Both the position numbers and the translations under genes were made by a program. The notes under the pieces are model-generated. The model was given only the letters and a program-made list of their open reading frames with translations. It searched no databases and was not told the origin of the DNA. This document shows positions 37,529 to 46,969 of a stretch of DNA of 64,000 nucleotides, piece by piece; the stretch's first letter is position 1; the number at the start of each line of letters is the position of its first letter. Source of the DNA: Pseudomonas sp. ICMP22404 (GTDB lineage Bacteria; Pseudomonadota; Gammaproteobacteria; Pseudomonadales; Pseudomonadaceae); NCBI RefSeq assembly GCF_006227205.1, contig NZ_VCNG01000001.1, forward strand, positions 372,001 to 436,000, read 5' to 3'.

Positions 37529-39505
37529 TCAGCGGAACCGATCGACTTCCTGGCGCAGGTCCTGCGCCAGTTTTTCCAGTTCCTTGGCAGTGACCGCCAG
37601 GTTCGAGACCACTTCGCGCTGCTCGCTGTTGGCCATGGCGATACTCTGCAGGTTGCTGCTGAGCAGGGTTGCCGTGCTGCTTTGTTCTTGGGTAGCGGTG
37701 GTAATTGCCGCGAACTGCTGGCCAGCCGAACGGCTCTGCTCATCGATGCGAGCCAGCGCCGAGGCCACGTTGGCGTTGCGCGACAGGCCTTCTTGCATCA
37801 ACAGGTTGCCCTGCTCCATCGTACTGATGGCGTTGCCGGTTTCCTGCTGGATGCTGGTGATCATGCTGGAAATCTCGTCAGTGGCCTGACGAGTACGGGA
37901 GGCCAGGCTACGGACCTCATCCGCCACCACGGCGAAACCACGCCCCTGCTCACCCGCGCGAGCGGCTTCGATGGCAGCGTTCAGGGCCAGCAGGTTGGTC
38001 TGCTCGGCGATCGAGGTGATCACGCCGACGATCCCGCCGATTTCCTGGGAACGCTGACCCAAGGTGTTGATAACCGTGGCAGTGCTGTTCAGTGCGCCGG
38101 CGATCTGTTCCAGGGACGAAGAGGCTTCATCCATCGATGTCCGACCGATACGCGTCTGCTGGGCGTTTTCCTGGGCCAGGCGCTCGGTATTGCCCATGTT
38201 GTCGGCAATGTTCAACGAGGTAGCGCTGAACTCTTCCACCGCGCCGGCCATGCTGGTGATTTCGCCGGACTGCTGCTCCATCCCCTCATAAGCACCGCTG
38301 GACAACCCGGACAGGGCCTGGGCACGACTGCTGACCTCCTGGGAGGCCTTGCGGATATGCTCGACCATGGTCGACAACGCCTGGCTCATCTGATTGAAGG
38401 CACGGGACAGTTGGCCGATTTCGTCATGGCTCGACACGCTCAGGCGCACACTCAGGTCACCGGCGCCCAATGCTTCGGCCTGGCGCACCAGATCGCCCAG
38501 GGGCGCCAGCTTGCTGCGCAACAGCCACATCGCTGCGCCAACCGCCAGCAGCATTGCCAGCAAGCTGCCAATGGCCAGTTGCGTACCGACGCTCCAGGTC
38601 ACCTCGCGAATCTCGGCCTTCGGCATGCTCGCCACCACCGCCCACGGCCCGCCCTCGAACGGTACGGCGACGCTATAGAAATCTTCGGCGGTGTCGCTCC
38701 AGAACGCGCCCTTGCCCGGTTCTTTCACCAGGCCAACGACGGTCGTGACAGCGGCATCCAGCGCCTGGACGCCGGCCGGCGGTACCAGCCATTTGCTTTG
38801 TTCATCCAGCAGGGCCAGCGAGCCGGTCTTGCCAATGCGGAAGCGCTTGAGGTTCTCGAACTGGGCATTCTGCGCATCGGTGTAGTCGAAACCGACGTAC
38901 AGCGCGGCGATGATCTTGCCACCGCTGTCACGAACCGGGCTGTACTGGGTCATGTAGTAACGGCCAAAGAGCAAGACCCGGCCAATATAGCTCTGCCCAC
39001 TCATCAAGCGGGCGTAAGCCGGGCTGGCGTGGTCCAGCATGGTGCCAATGGCTCGCGAACCGTCCTGCTTGGCCACCGACGTACTGACGCGGATGAAATC
39101 GTCGCCGCTGCGCACGAACACCGTGGCGGTCCCGGCGGTCATCTGCTTGAACTCGTCAACTTCCTTGAAGTTGTTGTTCAGCACTTCGCTACCCAGGCTC
39201 AGGCTCGGCGTCTGTATGCCCGCCACCGCAACCGGCTGGTCCGGGTGCACGTTCAGGCCCGCGCTGAAGCGCTTTTCGAACAGGCCAGCCAGGCGCTGGG
39301 TGCTCTCGCGCAAGGTGCCGTGGAAGGTATTGAGCTGATCGGCCATCAGACGCGCTTCACTGGCCAGATGCTCTTCACGAGTGGCAAGGTTGGCGGCGTC
39401 CAGCGAACGCAAGGCGAAGACGGTACTGCCGGAGATCACGATCGCCAATATCACGGCGAGGGCAAGGCCTAGCTGTGAGGCGATCCGGGCACGGGGTTGA
39501 GACAT
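37529..39505 (-). CDS. Methyl-accepting chemotaxis protein with double Cache sensor
   Basis: A 658-residue chemoreceptor. Transmembrane helices lie at about residues 11-32 and 306-329; between them is a periplasmic Cache region (Cache_3/Cache_2-like, with [40 protein letters not shown] and [12 protein letters not shown]). Then a HAMP domain and a signalling domain with the hairpin [20 protein letters not shown]. The start [11 protein letters not shown] at 39505 is chosen because an upstream extension of 49 codons lacks family likeness. Cache sensors bind small metabolites such as organic acids or amino acids; the ligand is not predictable here. Confidence 0.95.
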   Translation of the reverse strand: MSQPRARIASQLGLALAVILAIVISGSTVFALRSLDAANLATREEHLASEARLMADQLNTFHGTLRESTQRLAGLFEKRFSAGLNVHPDQPVAVAGIQTPSLSLGSEVLNNNFKEVDEFKQMTAGTATVFVRSGDDFIRVSTSVAKQDGSRAIGTMLDHASPAYARLMSGQSYIGRVLLFGRYYMTQYSPVRDSGGKIIAALYVGFDYTDAQNAQFENLKRFRIGKTGSLALLDEQSKWLVPPAGVQALDAAVTTVVGLVKEPGKGAFWSDTAEDFYSVAVPFEGGPWAVVASMPKAEIREVTWSVGTQLAIGSLLAMLLAVGAAMWLLRSKLAPLGDLVRQAEALGAGDLSVRLSVSSHDEIGQLSRAFNQMSQALSTMVEHIRKASQEVSSRAQALSGLSSGAYEGMEQQSGEITSMAGAVEEFSATSLNIADNMGNTERLAQENAQQTRIGRTSMDEASSSLEQIAGALNSTATVINTLGQRSQEIGGIVGVITSIAEQTNLLALNAAIEAARAGEQGRGFAVVADEVRSLASRTRQATDEISSMITSIQQETGNAISTMEQGNLLMQEGLSRNANVASALARIDEQSRSAGQQFAAITTATQEQSSTATLLSSNLQSIAMANSEQREVVSNLAVTAKELEKLAQDLRQEVDRFR

Positions 39506-39690
39506 GACGGCTCCTGGCCGAGACACCGGATCATCCTGATCACGTCGCACGCTCGGCATTTTATTCAAGGTAGGTATATGTTTTGCCCTTTCTGAACGAG
39601 GGTTCCATGTCACGGGTTCGGCCGCAAAGCGAGATACTTGAGCGGCCAGCAAGGATTAATACAGGCTGCTATCACCCTTACTGCAACGTT

Positions 39691-40611
39691 TCAGCCAAGA
39701 CGCTCCACCGCGGGCAATTGCATGGCCTTGACTTCACCTTGCAGAAAATCGCTGAGCCGACGCAAACGTTCACCTCCCGGACGGGTTTTGGGCCAGACCA
39801 GGTAATAATGCTCGCCACTGGCGACGGCGGTCGGCCACGGCAGGCTCAAGCGCCCCTGAGCCACATCTTCGGCCACCATCAACAGGTCGCCCATGGAAAC
39901 ACCGTAACCGCGCGCCGCTGCAATCATGCCCAGCTCCAGCGTATCGAACACCTGCCCGCCCTTGAGCGAGACCTTGTCGGACAAGCCCATGCGCTCCAGC
40001 CAACTGCGCCAGTCGCGACGGTCTGGCGTGGGATGGAGCAGTTCGGCGTTGGCCAGCCGCTGCACATCCCACGGTTGATCGTTCAACAGGTTCGGCGCGC
40101 CCACGGGAATCAGCTCCTCGGGAAACAGGAAACTGGCCTCCCAATCCGCTGGAAAATGTCCATTGCCCAACAACACCGCACAATCGAAAGGCTCGGTGTT
40201 GAAGTCCACCGAATCGACGTCCATCCAGGCGCTGGTCAACTGCACCTCATTGCCCGGCTGCAAATGTCGAAAGCGACTCAGGCGCGCCAGCAGCCAACGC
40301 ATGGTCAGGGTCGAGGGGGCCTTCATGCGCAGGATGCCGTCCTCACCCGACAGCGTATGGCAGGCCCGCTCAAGTGCCATGAACCCATCGCGGATACCTG
40401 GCAGCAGCAACCGCGCCGCTTCGGTCAATTGCAGATTGCGACCGCTGCGCCGGAACAGCCGGCAGGCAAAATGCTCCTCGAGCGTGCGGATGTGACGGCT
40501 CACCGCACTCTGGGTAATCGATAACTCTTCTGCGGCCCGGGTGAACGAGCTGTAGCGCGCCGCTGCTTCGAATGCCCGCAGCGCATAAAGAGGTGGGAGA
40601 CGACGCGACAT
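39691..40611 (-). CDS. LysR family transcriptional regulator (GcvA-like)
   Basis: A 306-residue regulator: winged helix-turn-helix at residues 1-65 (PLYALRAFEAAARYSSFTRA, ITQSAVSRHIRTLEEHF), then a periplasmic-binding-like effector domain (VQLTSAWMDVDSVDFNTEPF, GQVFDTLELGMIAAARGYGV). It resembles GcvA/AmpR-type members. The start MSRRLPPLYALRAFEAA is selected; an open frame continues upstream but into the divergent norM promoter. It lies back to back with the MATE gene and probably controls it or itself (compare PA5293 beside PA5294). Confidence 0.92.
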   Translation of the reverse strand: MSRRLPPLYALRAFEAAARYSSFTRAAEELSITQSAVSRHIRTLEEHFACRLFRRSGRNLQLTEAARLLLPGIRDGFMALERACHTLSGEDGILRMKAPSTLTMRWLLARLSRFRHLQPGNEVQLTSAWMDVDSVDFNTEPFDCAVLLGNGHFPADWEASFLFPEELIPVGAPNLLNDQPWDVQRLANAELLHPTPDRRDWRSWLERMGLSDKVSLKGGQVFDTLELGMIAAARGYGVSMGDLLMVAEDVAQGRLSLPWPTAVASGEHYYLVWPKTRPGGERLRRLSDFLQGEVKAMQLPAVERLG

Positions 40612-40763
40612 CGGGAAACGCTCCAGTGACGAGGGCCTGGCAGAAAGAACCCTTACATGAGTTTTAATCATATCTGCCATCGTTTTTATCCTTTTGTGCG
40701 AAGCGTCGCAAGCACCGAGAATCGACGATTTACAGCCTCGTCTGAACATGGAGCGTGATGATC

Positions 40764-42158
40764 ATGCAGCATCCTGTGCGTACCGAACTCCGGGCCATCC
40801 TGCGGCTGGCGGGGCCGTTGATTGCCTCGCAGTTGGCGCACATGTTGATGGTCCTCACCGACACCTTGATGATGGCGCGCCTGAGCCCCGAAGCCCTGGC
40901 CGGCGGTGGACTGGGGGCGGCGAGTTATTCGTTCGTGTCGATTTTCTGCATCGGCGTGATCGCGGCAGTGGGTACCCTGGTGGCGATCCGTCACGGTGCC
41001 GGCGACATCGAGGGGGCCACCCGTTTGACCCAGGCCGGGTTGTGGCTGGCCTGGCTGATGGCGCTGGCAGCCGGGTTACTGTTATGGAACCTCAAGCCGG
41101 TGCTGCTGATGTTCGGCCAGACCGAAACCAACGTGCTGTCCGCCGGACAGTTCCTGCTGGTGTTGCCGTTTGCCCTGCCGGGCTATCTGAGCTTCATGGC
41201 CCTGCGCGGCTTTACCAGCGCCATCGGCCGGGCCACGCCGGTCATGGTGATCAGTCTGGGCGGCACGGTGGCCAACTTCCTGCTCAATTACGCGCTTATC
41301 ACCGGTATGTTCGGGCTGCCGAAACTGGGCTTGATGGGCATCGGCCTGGTTACTGCCATTGTTGCCAGTTGCATGGCCCTGGCGCTGGCCTGGCATATCC
41401 ACCGGCATCCGGCATACCGCGCGTACCCACTGCTTGAGGGGCTGTTCCGGCCGAATCGCCAGTACCTCAAGGAGCTGTGGCGCCTGGGCCTGCCGATTGG
41501 CGGCACCTATGCCGTGGAAGTCGGGCTGTTCGCGTTCGCCGCGCTGTGCATGGGCACCATGGGCAGCACGCCGTTGGCGGCCCATCAGATCGCCCTGCAG
41601 ATTGTGTCTGTGGCATTCATGGTTCCGGCAGGGATGTCGTACGCCATCACCATGCGCATCGGCCAGCACTACGGCGCCGGACAACTGCTGATGGCCCGAC
41701 TGTCCGGACGGGTCGGCATTGGCTTCGGCGCTGCGGTGATGCTGGCTTTTGCCATGGTGTTCTGGCTGTTGCCGAATCAGTTGATCGGTTTGTTCCTGGA
41801 CCACAACGACCCGGCGTTCCGTCCGGTGATCGACCTGGCGGTGAGCCTGCTGGCCGTGGCGGCGTGGTTCGAACTGTTCGACGGCACGCAGACCATCGCC
41901 ATGGGCTGCATTCGTGGGCTCAAGGACGCCAAGACCACGTTCCTGGTGGGCCTGGGTTGTTATTGGTTGATTGGCGCGCCGGCGGCCTGGTGGATGGCGT
42001 TTCACCTGAGCTGGGGACCGACCGGCGTCTGGTGGGGGCTGGCCCTGGGGCTGGCCTGCGCGGCGGTGAGCCTGACGTTGGCGTTCGAAGGGAAGATGAA
42101 GCGGATGATCAGGGGCGAGCCGGGACAACAGGGTTTCGAGAACGTCCAGACTGAATGA
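40764..42158 (+). CDS. norM: MATE family multidrug efflux pump (NorM-type)
   Basis: A 464-residue inner-membrane antiporter of the MATE family that exports drugs or organic cations in exchange for Na+ or H+. Twelve membrane helices are predicted; recognisable are LAGPLIASQLAHMLMVLTDT and the second-half LGLPIGGTYAVEVGLFAF with AAHQIALQIVSV. Several in-frame starts exist within ten bases (GTG 40755, ATG 40758, ATG 40764); 40764 (MQHPVRTEL) is chosen on likeness to the family. It is divergent from the LysR gene; PmpM/NorM are named members in Pseudomonas, so the symbol is only approximate. Confidence 0.92.
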   Translation: MQHPVRTELRAILRLAGPLIASQLAHMLMVLTDTLMMARLSPEALAGGGLGAASYSFVSIFCIGVIAAVGTLVAIRHGAGDIEGATRLTQAGLWLAWLMALAAGLLLWNLKPVLLMFGQTETNVLSAGQFLLVLPFALPGYLSFMALRGFTSAIGRATPVMVISLGGTVANFLLNYALITGMFGLPKLGLMGIGLVTAIVASCMALALAWHIHRHPAYRAYPLLEGLFRPNRQYLKELWRLGLPIGGTYAVEVGLFAFAALCMGTMGSTPLAAHQIALQIVSVAFMVPAGMSYAITMRIGQHYGAGQLLMARLSGRVGIGFGAAVMLAFAMVFWLLPNQLIGLFLDHNDPAFRPVIDLAVSLLAVAAWFELFDGTQTIAMGCIRGLKDAKTTFLVGLGCYWLIGAPAAWWMAFHLSWGPTGVWWGLALGLACAAVSLTLAFEGKMKRMIRGEPGQQGFENVQTE

Positions 42159-42164
42159 ACCCCC

Positions 42165-42251
42165 TGTGGGAGCGAGCCTGCTCGCGATAGCGGTGTGTCT
42201 GATACATCGATCTGACTGATCGACCGCCATCGCGAGCAGGCTCGCTCCCAC
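42165..42251. repeat. REP inverted pair
   Basis: TGTGGGAGCGAGCCTGCTCG and CATCGCGAGCAGGCTCGCTC, opposed, with a loop of about 44 bases, between the convergent MATE and GGDEF/EAL genes. Confidence 0.87.
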
Positions 42252-42280
42252 CGGGGATTGTGTCAGCCCGCGGGGTGGGG

Positions 42281-43951
42281 TCAGCCCACCACGTCCCGCG
42301 TTGCCTGATGACCATCGAACGTCAGGTATTCCACCAGTTCAGGCAGCGGCAACGGTTTGCTGATCAGGAAGCCCTGCACCTGATCGCAACCGAAACCGCG
42401 CAACAGGTCCAACTGCTCGCGGGTTTCCACACCTTCGGCCACCACCTCCAGGTTGAGGTTGTGGGCCAGGTTGATCATCGCGTGCACCAGCTTGCGGTTC
42501 TCTTCGCGTTGCTCCATGCCGCCGACGAAGCTCTTGTCGATCTTCAGCAGGGCGATGGGAAGGCTGTTGAGGTGCACGAACGAGGAAAATCCAGTGCCGA
42601 AATCGTCCAGGGAGAAACGCACCCCCAACCGGCCGAGGGCATCCATCGTCTGCTTGACCAATTCGCTGCGACGCATGACCGCGGTTTCGGTGAGTTCGAA
42701 CTCCAGCCATTGGGCTTCGACGCCCCGCTCGCTGATCAACCGACTCAGGGTCGACAGCAACTGGCTGTCCTGGAACTGCCGGAACGACAAGTTGACCGCC
42801 ATGTGCAGCGGCGCCAACCCGCGCTCGCGCAGGGCCTGCATATCCCGCAGCGCACGGGAAATCACCCAGTAGCCCAGCGGTACGATCAGGCCACTCTGCT
42901 CGGCCAGCGGCACGAATTCACTCGGCGGCAGCAGCCCGCGCTCACCGTGACGCCAACGCACCAGGGCTTCGAGGCCGACGATGCGACCGCTTTCGAGGTC
43001 CAGGCGGGGCTGGTAGTGCAGCTCCAGTTCATCGCGACGCAGCGCCCGGCGCAGTTCGCTTTCCAGATCGGCGAGACTGCGGGCGTTGCGGTTGATGCGC
43101 TCGTTGAAGACATGAAAGGTGCAACCCTGGGTGCTCTTGGCCTGCTGCATGGCGATGTGGGCATGCCACATCAACGGATCGGCACCCGCCTGGGCCCGAG
43201 CATGGGCGATGCCCAGGCTGCAGCCGATCAGCAGGCTTTCCCCGTCCACCCAATAGGGCTCGGCCATGGCTTGGGTGATGCGCTCGGCCATCCATTCGGC
43301 CCGCTGAGGTGCCCGGCGGGTATCGATCAGCAAGGCGAACTCGTCGCTGCCCAGCCGTGCCAACTGATCGCCGGCTTCGAGCGCCCCCTTGAGACGCGAT
43401 ACCACCTGCAGGATCAAGCGGTCGCCGGCTTGATGCCCGAGGGCGTCGTTGGCGTGACGGAAGTTGTCCAGGTCCAGGTGACCGAGCGCCAGGCCACGGC
43501 CTTCGCTTTCAGCCAGGCGCGCCGCCAGCAGGGTCTGGAACCCCTGGCGGTTCGCAATGCCGGTCAACGGGTCCTGTTCGGCGAGACGTTGCAAGGTGTT
43601 TTCCAGTACCCCGCGCTCACGTACATGACGCAGGCAACGACGCAGGGTCGCACTGTCGAGCAGATCACGCACCAGCCAGTCGCTGGCGCCGTCGGGCAGC
43701 GACGCGGGCTCGTGATCAAGCAGCAGGATGGTCGGCAGAGGGCAGCGGCCGGGCGCTGGTTGCAAGGCCGCGACCGTCAACAGGACCGCGTTGCGGTTGT
43801 CTTCGAACAGACTGTTGACCGACTCCCAGCTCGGGGCAATGATCAACACGACCGAGCCCGCCATAGGCGCCAGGCACTCGCGTAATATCGCTGACCACTC
43901 AGGCTCTTCGGCCAATAACAGCAAACGCAAGGGTTCGACAGGCGTGGACAA
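42281..43951 (-). CDS. GGDEF/EAL protein with degenerate receiver-like N-terminus
   Basis: A 556-residue cyclic-di-GMP protein. Residues 8-115 resemble a receiver fold (LRLLLLAEEPEWSAI) but have no phosphoacceptor aspartate. The GGDEF domain (120-280) has GSDEF at 201-205 in place of GGDEF, so cyclase activity is doubtful. The EAL domain is complete: EALVRW from E328, ELTETA, DDFGTG (449-454), K470 and EGVET (506-510), so phosphodiesterase activity is expected. PA5295 of P. aeruginosa (ProE) is the positional match. The start is TTG at 43951 with ACGGAG upstream; ATG at 44035 would add 28 residues of low-quality sequence. Confidence 0.92.
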   Translation of the reverse strand: MSTPVEPLRLLLLAEEPEWSAILRECLAPMAGSVVLIIAPSWESVNSLFEDNRNAVLLTVAALQPAPGRCPLPTILLLDHEPASLPDGASDWLVRDLLDSATLRRCLRHVRERGVLENTLQRLAEQDPLTGIANRQGFQTLLAARLAESEGRGLALGHLDLDNFRHANDALGHQAGDRLILQVVSRLKGALEAGDQLARLGSDEFALLIDTRRAPQRAEWMAERITQAMAEPYWVDGESLLIGCSLGIAHARAQAGADPLMWHAHIAMQQAKSTQGCTFHVFNERINRNARSLADLESELRRALRRDELELHYQPRLDLESGRIVGLEALVRWRHGERGLLPPSEFVPLAEQSGLIVPLGYWVISRALRDMQALRERGLAPLHMAVNLSFRQFQDSQLLSTLSRLISERGVEAQWLEFELTETAVMRRSELVKQTMDALGRLGVRFSLDDFGTGFSSFVHLNSLPIALLKIDKSFVGGMEQREENRKLVHAMINLAHNLNLEVVAEGVETREQLDLLRGFGCDQVQGFLISKPLPLPELVEYLTFDGHQATRDVVG

Positions 43952-44217
43952 GCTGACTCCGTAGACTCTGCAAGGGGGGGTGCGCTGGGCATTATGACCT
44001 GCCGACCGACAATGACCAGTGCCAATAGTTCTCAAAAACGGGCTTCTGGCGATTTTTTTCCATTCCCAGGCCGAACATCAGCGCCAATCCACTCCAAATC
44101 CCTGGCTCAAGGCAGCGAAGCCTCGTCATACCGCGTCACAAGTCGGACAGAGCAGCACAATTCTCCAAGCCTGTTAAAATGCCGGCCCATTTTCGCAAAC
44201 GACTCCCTGACCCTGTC

Positions 44218-46227
44218 ATGTCCCGACTCAATCCCCGGCAGCAAGAAGCCGTGAACTATGTCGGCGGCCCTCTTTTGGTGCTCGCCGGTGCAGGCTCCGG
44301 CAAGACCAGCGTGATCACCCGCAAGATCGCGCACCTGATCCAGAACTGCGGCATCCGCGCCCAGTACATCGTCGCCATGACCTTTACCAACAAAGCCGCC
44401 CGGGAAATGAAAGAACGGGTCGGCGGCCTGCTGCGCGCCGGCGAAGGCCGTGGCCTGACGGTCTGCACCTTCCACAACCTGGGCCTGAACATCATCCGCA
44501 AGGAACACGTGCGACTGGGCTACAAGCCGGGCTTCTCGATTTTCGACGAGACCGACGTGAAGGCCCTGATGACCGACATCATGCAGAAGGAGTACTCGGG
44601 CGACGACGGCGTCGACGAGATCAAGAACATGATCGGCGCCTGGAAGAACGACCTGGTGCTGCCCGCCGAAGCCCTGGAAAACGCCCGCAATCCCAAGGAA
44701 CAGACAGCCGCCATCGTCTACACCCATTACCAGCGCACGCTCAAGGCGTTCAATGCGGTGGACTTCGACGACCTGATCCTGCTGCCGGTCAAGCTGTTCC
44801 AGGAACACGCCGACATCCTCGAAAAATGGCAGAACAAGGTTCGCTACCTGCTGGTGGACGAATACCAGGACACCAACGCCAGCCAATACCTGCTGGTGAA
44901 GCTGCTCATCGGCAAGCGCAACCAGTTCACCGTGGTGGGCGACGACGACCAGTCGATCTACGCCTGGCGTGGCGCGCGTCCGGAAAACCTGATGCTGCTC
45001 AAGGAAGATTATCCGTCGCTCAAAGTGGTGATGCTGGAACAGAACTACCGCTCCACCAGCCGTATCCTGCGCTGCGCCAACGTGCTGATTTCCAACAACC
45101 CCCACGAGTTCGAAAAGCAGCTGTGGAGCGAGATGGGTCACGGCGACGAGATCCGCGTGATCCGCTGCCGCAACGAAGACGCCGAAGCCGAGCGCGTGGC
45201 CATGGAAATCCTCAGCCTGCACCTGCGCACCGACCGGCCGTACAGCGATTTTGCGATCCTGTACCGCGGCAACTACCAGGCCAAGCTGATCGAGCTGAAG
45301 TTGCAGCATCACCAGGTTCCCTATCGCCTGTCGGGGGGCAACAGCTTCTTCGGCCGTCAGGAAGTGAAGGACCTGATGGCCTATTTCCGCCTGATCGTGA
45401 ACCCGGACGATGACAACGCCTTCCTGCGGGTGATCAACGTCCCGCGTCGGGAAATAGGCTCGACCACGCTGGAAAAGCTCGGTAATTACGCCACCGAGCG
45501 CAAGATCTCGATGTACGCCGCCACCGACGAAATCGGCCTCGGCGAACACCTGGACAGCCGCTTCACCGACCGCCTGGCGCGCTTCAAGCGCTTCATGGAC
45601 CGGGTCCGCGAGCAGTGCGCCGGGGAAGATCCGATCGCGGCACTGCGCAGCATGGTCATGGACATCGACTACGAGAACTGGCTGCGCACCAACAGCTCCA
45701 GCGACAAGGCCGCTGACTACCGCATGGGCAACGTCTGGTTCCTGATCGAGGCCCTGAAGAACACCCTGGAAAAAGACGAAGACGGCGAAATGACCGTCGA
45801 GGACGCCATCGGCAAGCTCGTGCTGCGGGACATGCTCGAGCGTCAGCAGGAAGAGGAAGACGGTGCCGAAGGCGTGCAAATGATGACGCTGCACGCCTCC
45901 AAGGGCCTGGAATTCCCTTACGTGTTCATCATGGGCATGGAAGAAGAAATCCTGCCGCACCGTTCCAGCATCGAGGCCGACACCATCGAAGAAGAACGGC
46001 GCCTTGCCTACGTGGGTATTACCCGGGCCCGTCAGACGCTGGCCTTCACCTTCGCCGCCAAGCGCAAGCAATACGGTGAAGTGATCGACTGCGCGCCGAG
46101 CCGCTTTCTCGATGAGCTGCCGCCGGACGACCTGGCCTGGGAAGGCAACGACGACACCCCGACTGAAGTAAAAGCCGTTCGCGGCAACAGCGCTTTGGCC
46201 GATATACGAGCGATGCTAAAGCGCTAG
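44218..46227 (+). CDS. rep: ATP-dependent DNA helicase Rep
   Basis: A 669-residue superfamily 1A helicase that clears protein roadblocks ahead of replication forks. Walker A LAGAGSGKTSVITRKIA (about residue 22), TFTNKAAREMKERV, DFDDLILLPVKLF, Walker B LLVDEYQDTNASQYLL, DDDQSIYAWRGA, LEQNYRSTSRILRCANVL and VQMMTLHASKGLEFPYVFI give the full helicase motif set. The start MSRLNPRQQEAVNYVGGP at 44218 gives the length of E. coli Rep; the 13 upstream codons are not conserved. Followed by xpt after 56 bases. Confidence 0.98.
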   Translation: MSRLNPRQQEAVNYVGGPLLVLAGAGSGKTSVITRKIAHLIQNCGIRAQYIVAMTFTNKAAREMKERVGGLLRAGEGRGLTVCTFHNLGLNIIRKEHVRLGYKPGFSIFDETDVKALMTDIMQKEYSGDDGVDEIKNMIGAWKNDLVLPAEALENARNPKEQTAAIVYTHYQRTLKAFNAVDFDDLILLPVKLFQEHADILEKWQNKVRYLLVDEYQDTNASQYLLVKLLIGKRNQFTVVGDDDQSIYAWRGARPENLMLLKEDYPSLKVVMLEQNYRSTSRILRCANVLISNNPHEFEKQLWSEMGHGDEIRVIRCRNEDAEAERVAMEILSLHLRTDRPYSDFAILYRGNYQAKLIELKLQHHQVPYRLSGGNSFFGRQEVKDLMAYFRLIVNPDDDNAFLRVINVPRREIGSTTLEKLGNYATERKISMYAATDEIGLGEHLDSRFTDRLARFKRFMDRVREQCAGEDPIAALRSMVMDIDYENWLRTNSSSDKAADYRMGNVWFLIEALKNTLEKDEDGEMTVEDAIGKLVLRDMLERQQEEEDGAEGVQMMTLHASKGLEFPYVFIMGMEEEILPHRSSIEADTIEEERRLAYVGITRARQTLAFTFAAKRKQYGEVIDCAPSRFLDELPPDDLAWEGNDDTPTEVKAVRGNSALADIRAMLKR

Positions 46228-46262
46228 AATCGACTACTTTTTTCCGCCTTCAGAGCCCTTGA

Positions 46263-46856
<594 letters not shown>

Positions 46857-46873
46857 CCGCACAGTTCCCCCTT

Positions 46874-46963
46874 TGTGGGAGCGAGCCTGCTCGCGATGAG
46901 GCCTGCACATCCAACATCAGTGTTGGCAGGTAGTCCGTCATCGCGAGCAGGCTCGCTCCCACA
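46874..46963. repeat. REP inverted pair
   Basis: TGTGGGAGCGAGCCTGCTCG and CATCGCGAGCAGGCTCGCTC, opposed, loop of about 48 bases, between the convergent xpt and acetyl-CoA hydrolase genes. Confidence 0.87.
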
Positions 46964-46969
46964 GGAAGG

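Noticed and set aside
42260..43885. A plus-strand frame of 541 codons opposite the EAL gene
   Set aside because: Antisense to catalytic EAL and GGDEF motifs; no domain seen.
44107..46071. A minus-strand open frame of 654 codons opposite rep
   Set aside because: It mirrors the rep gene; the plus frame has complete helicase motifs and the minus product has no recognisable domain.
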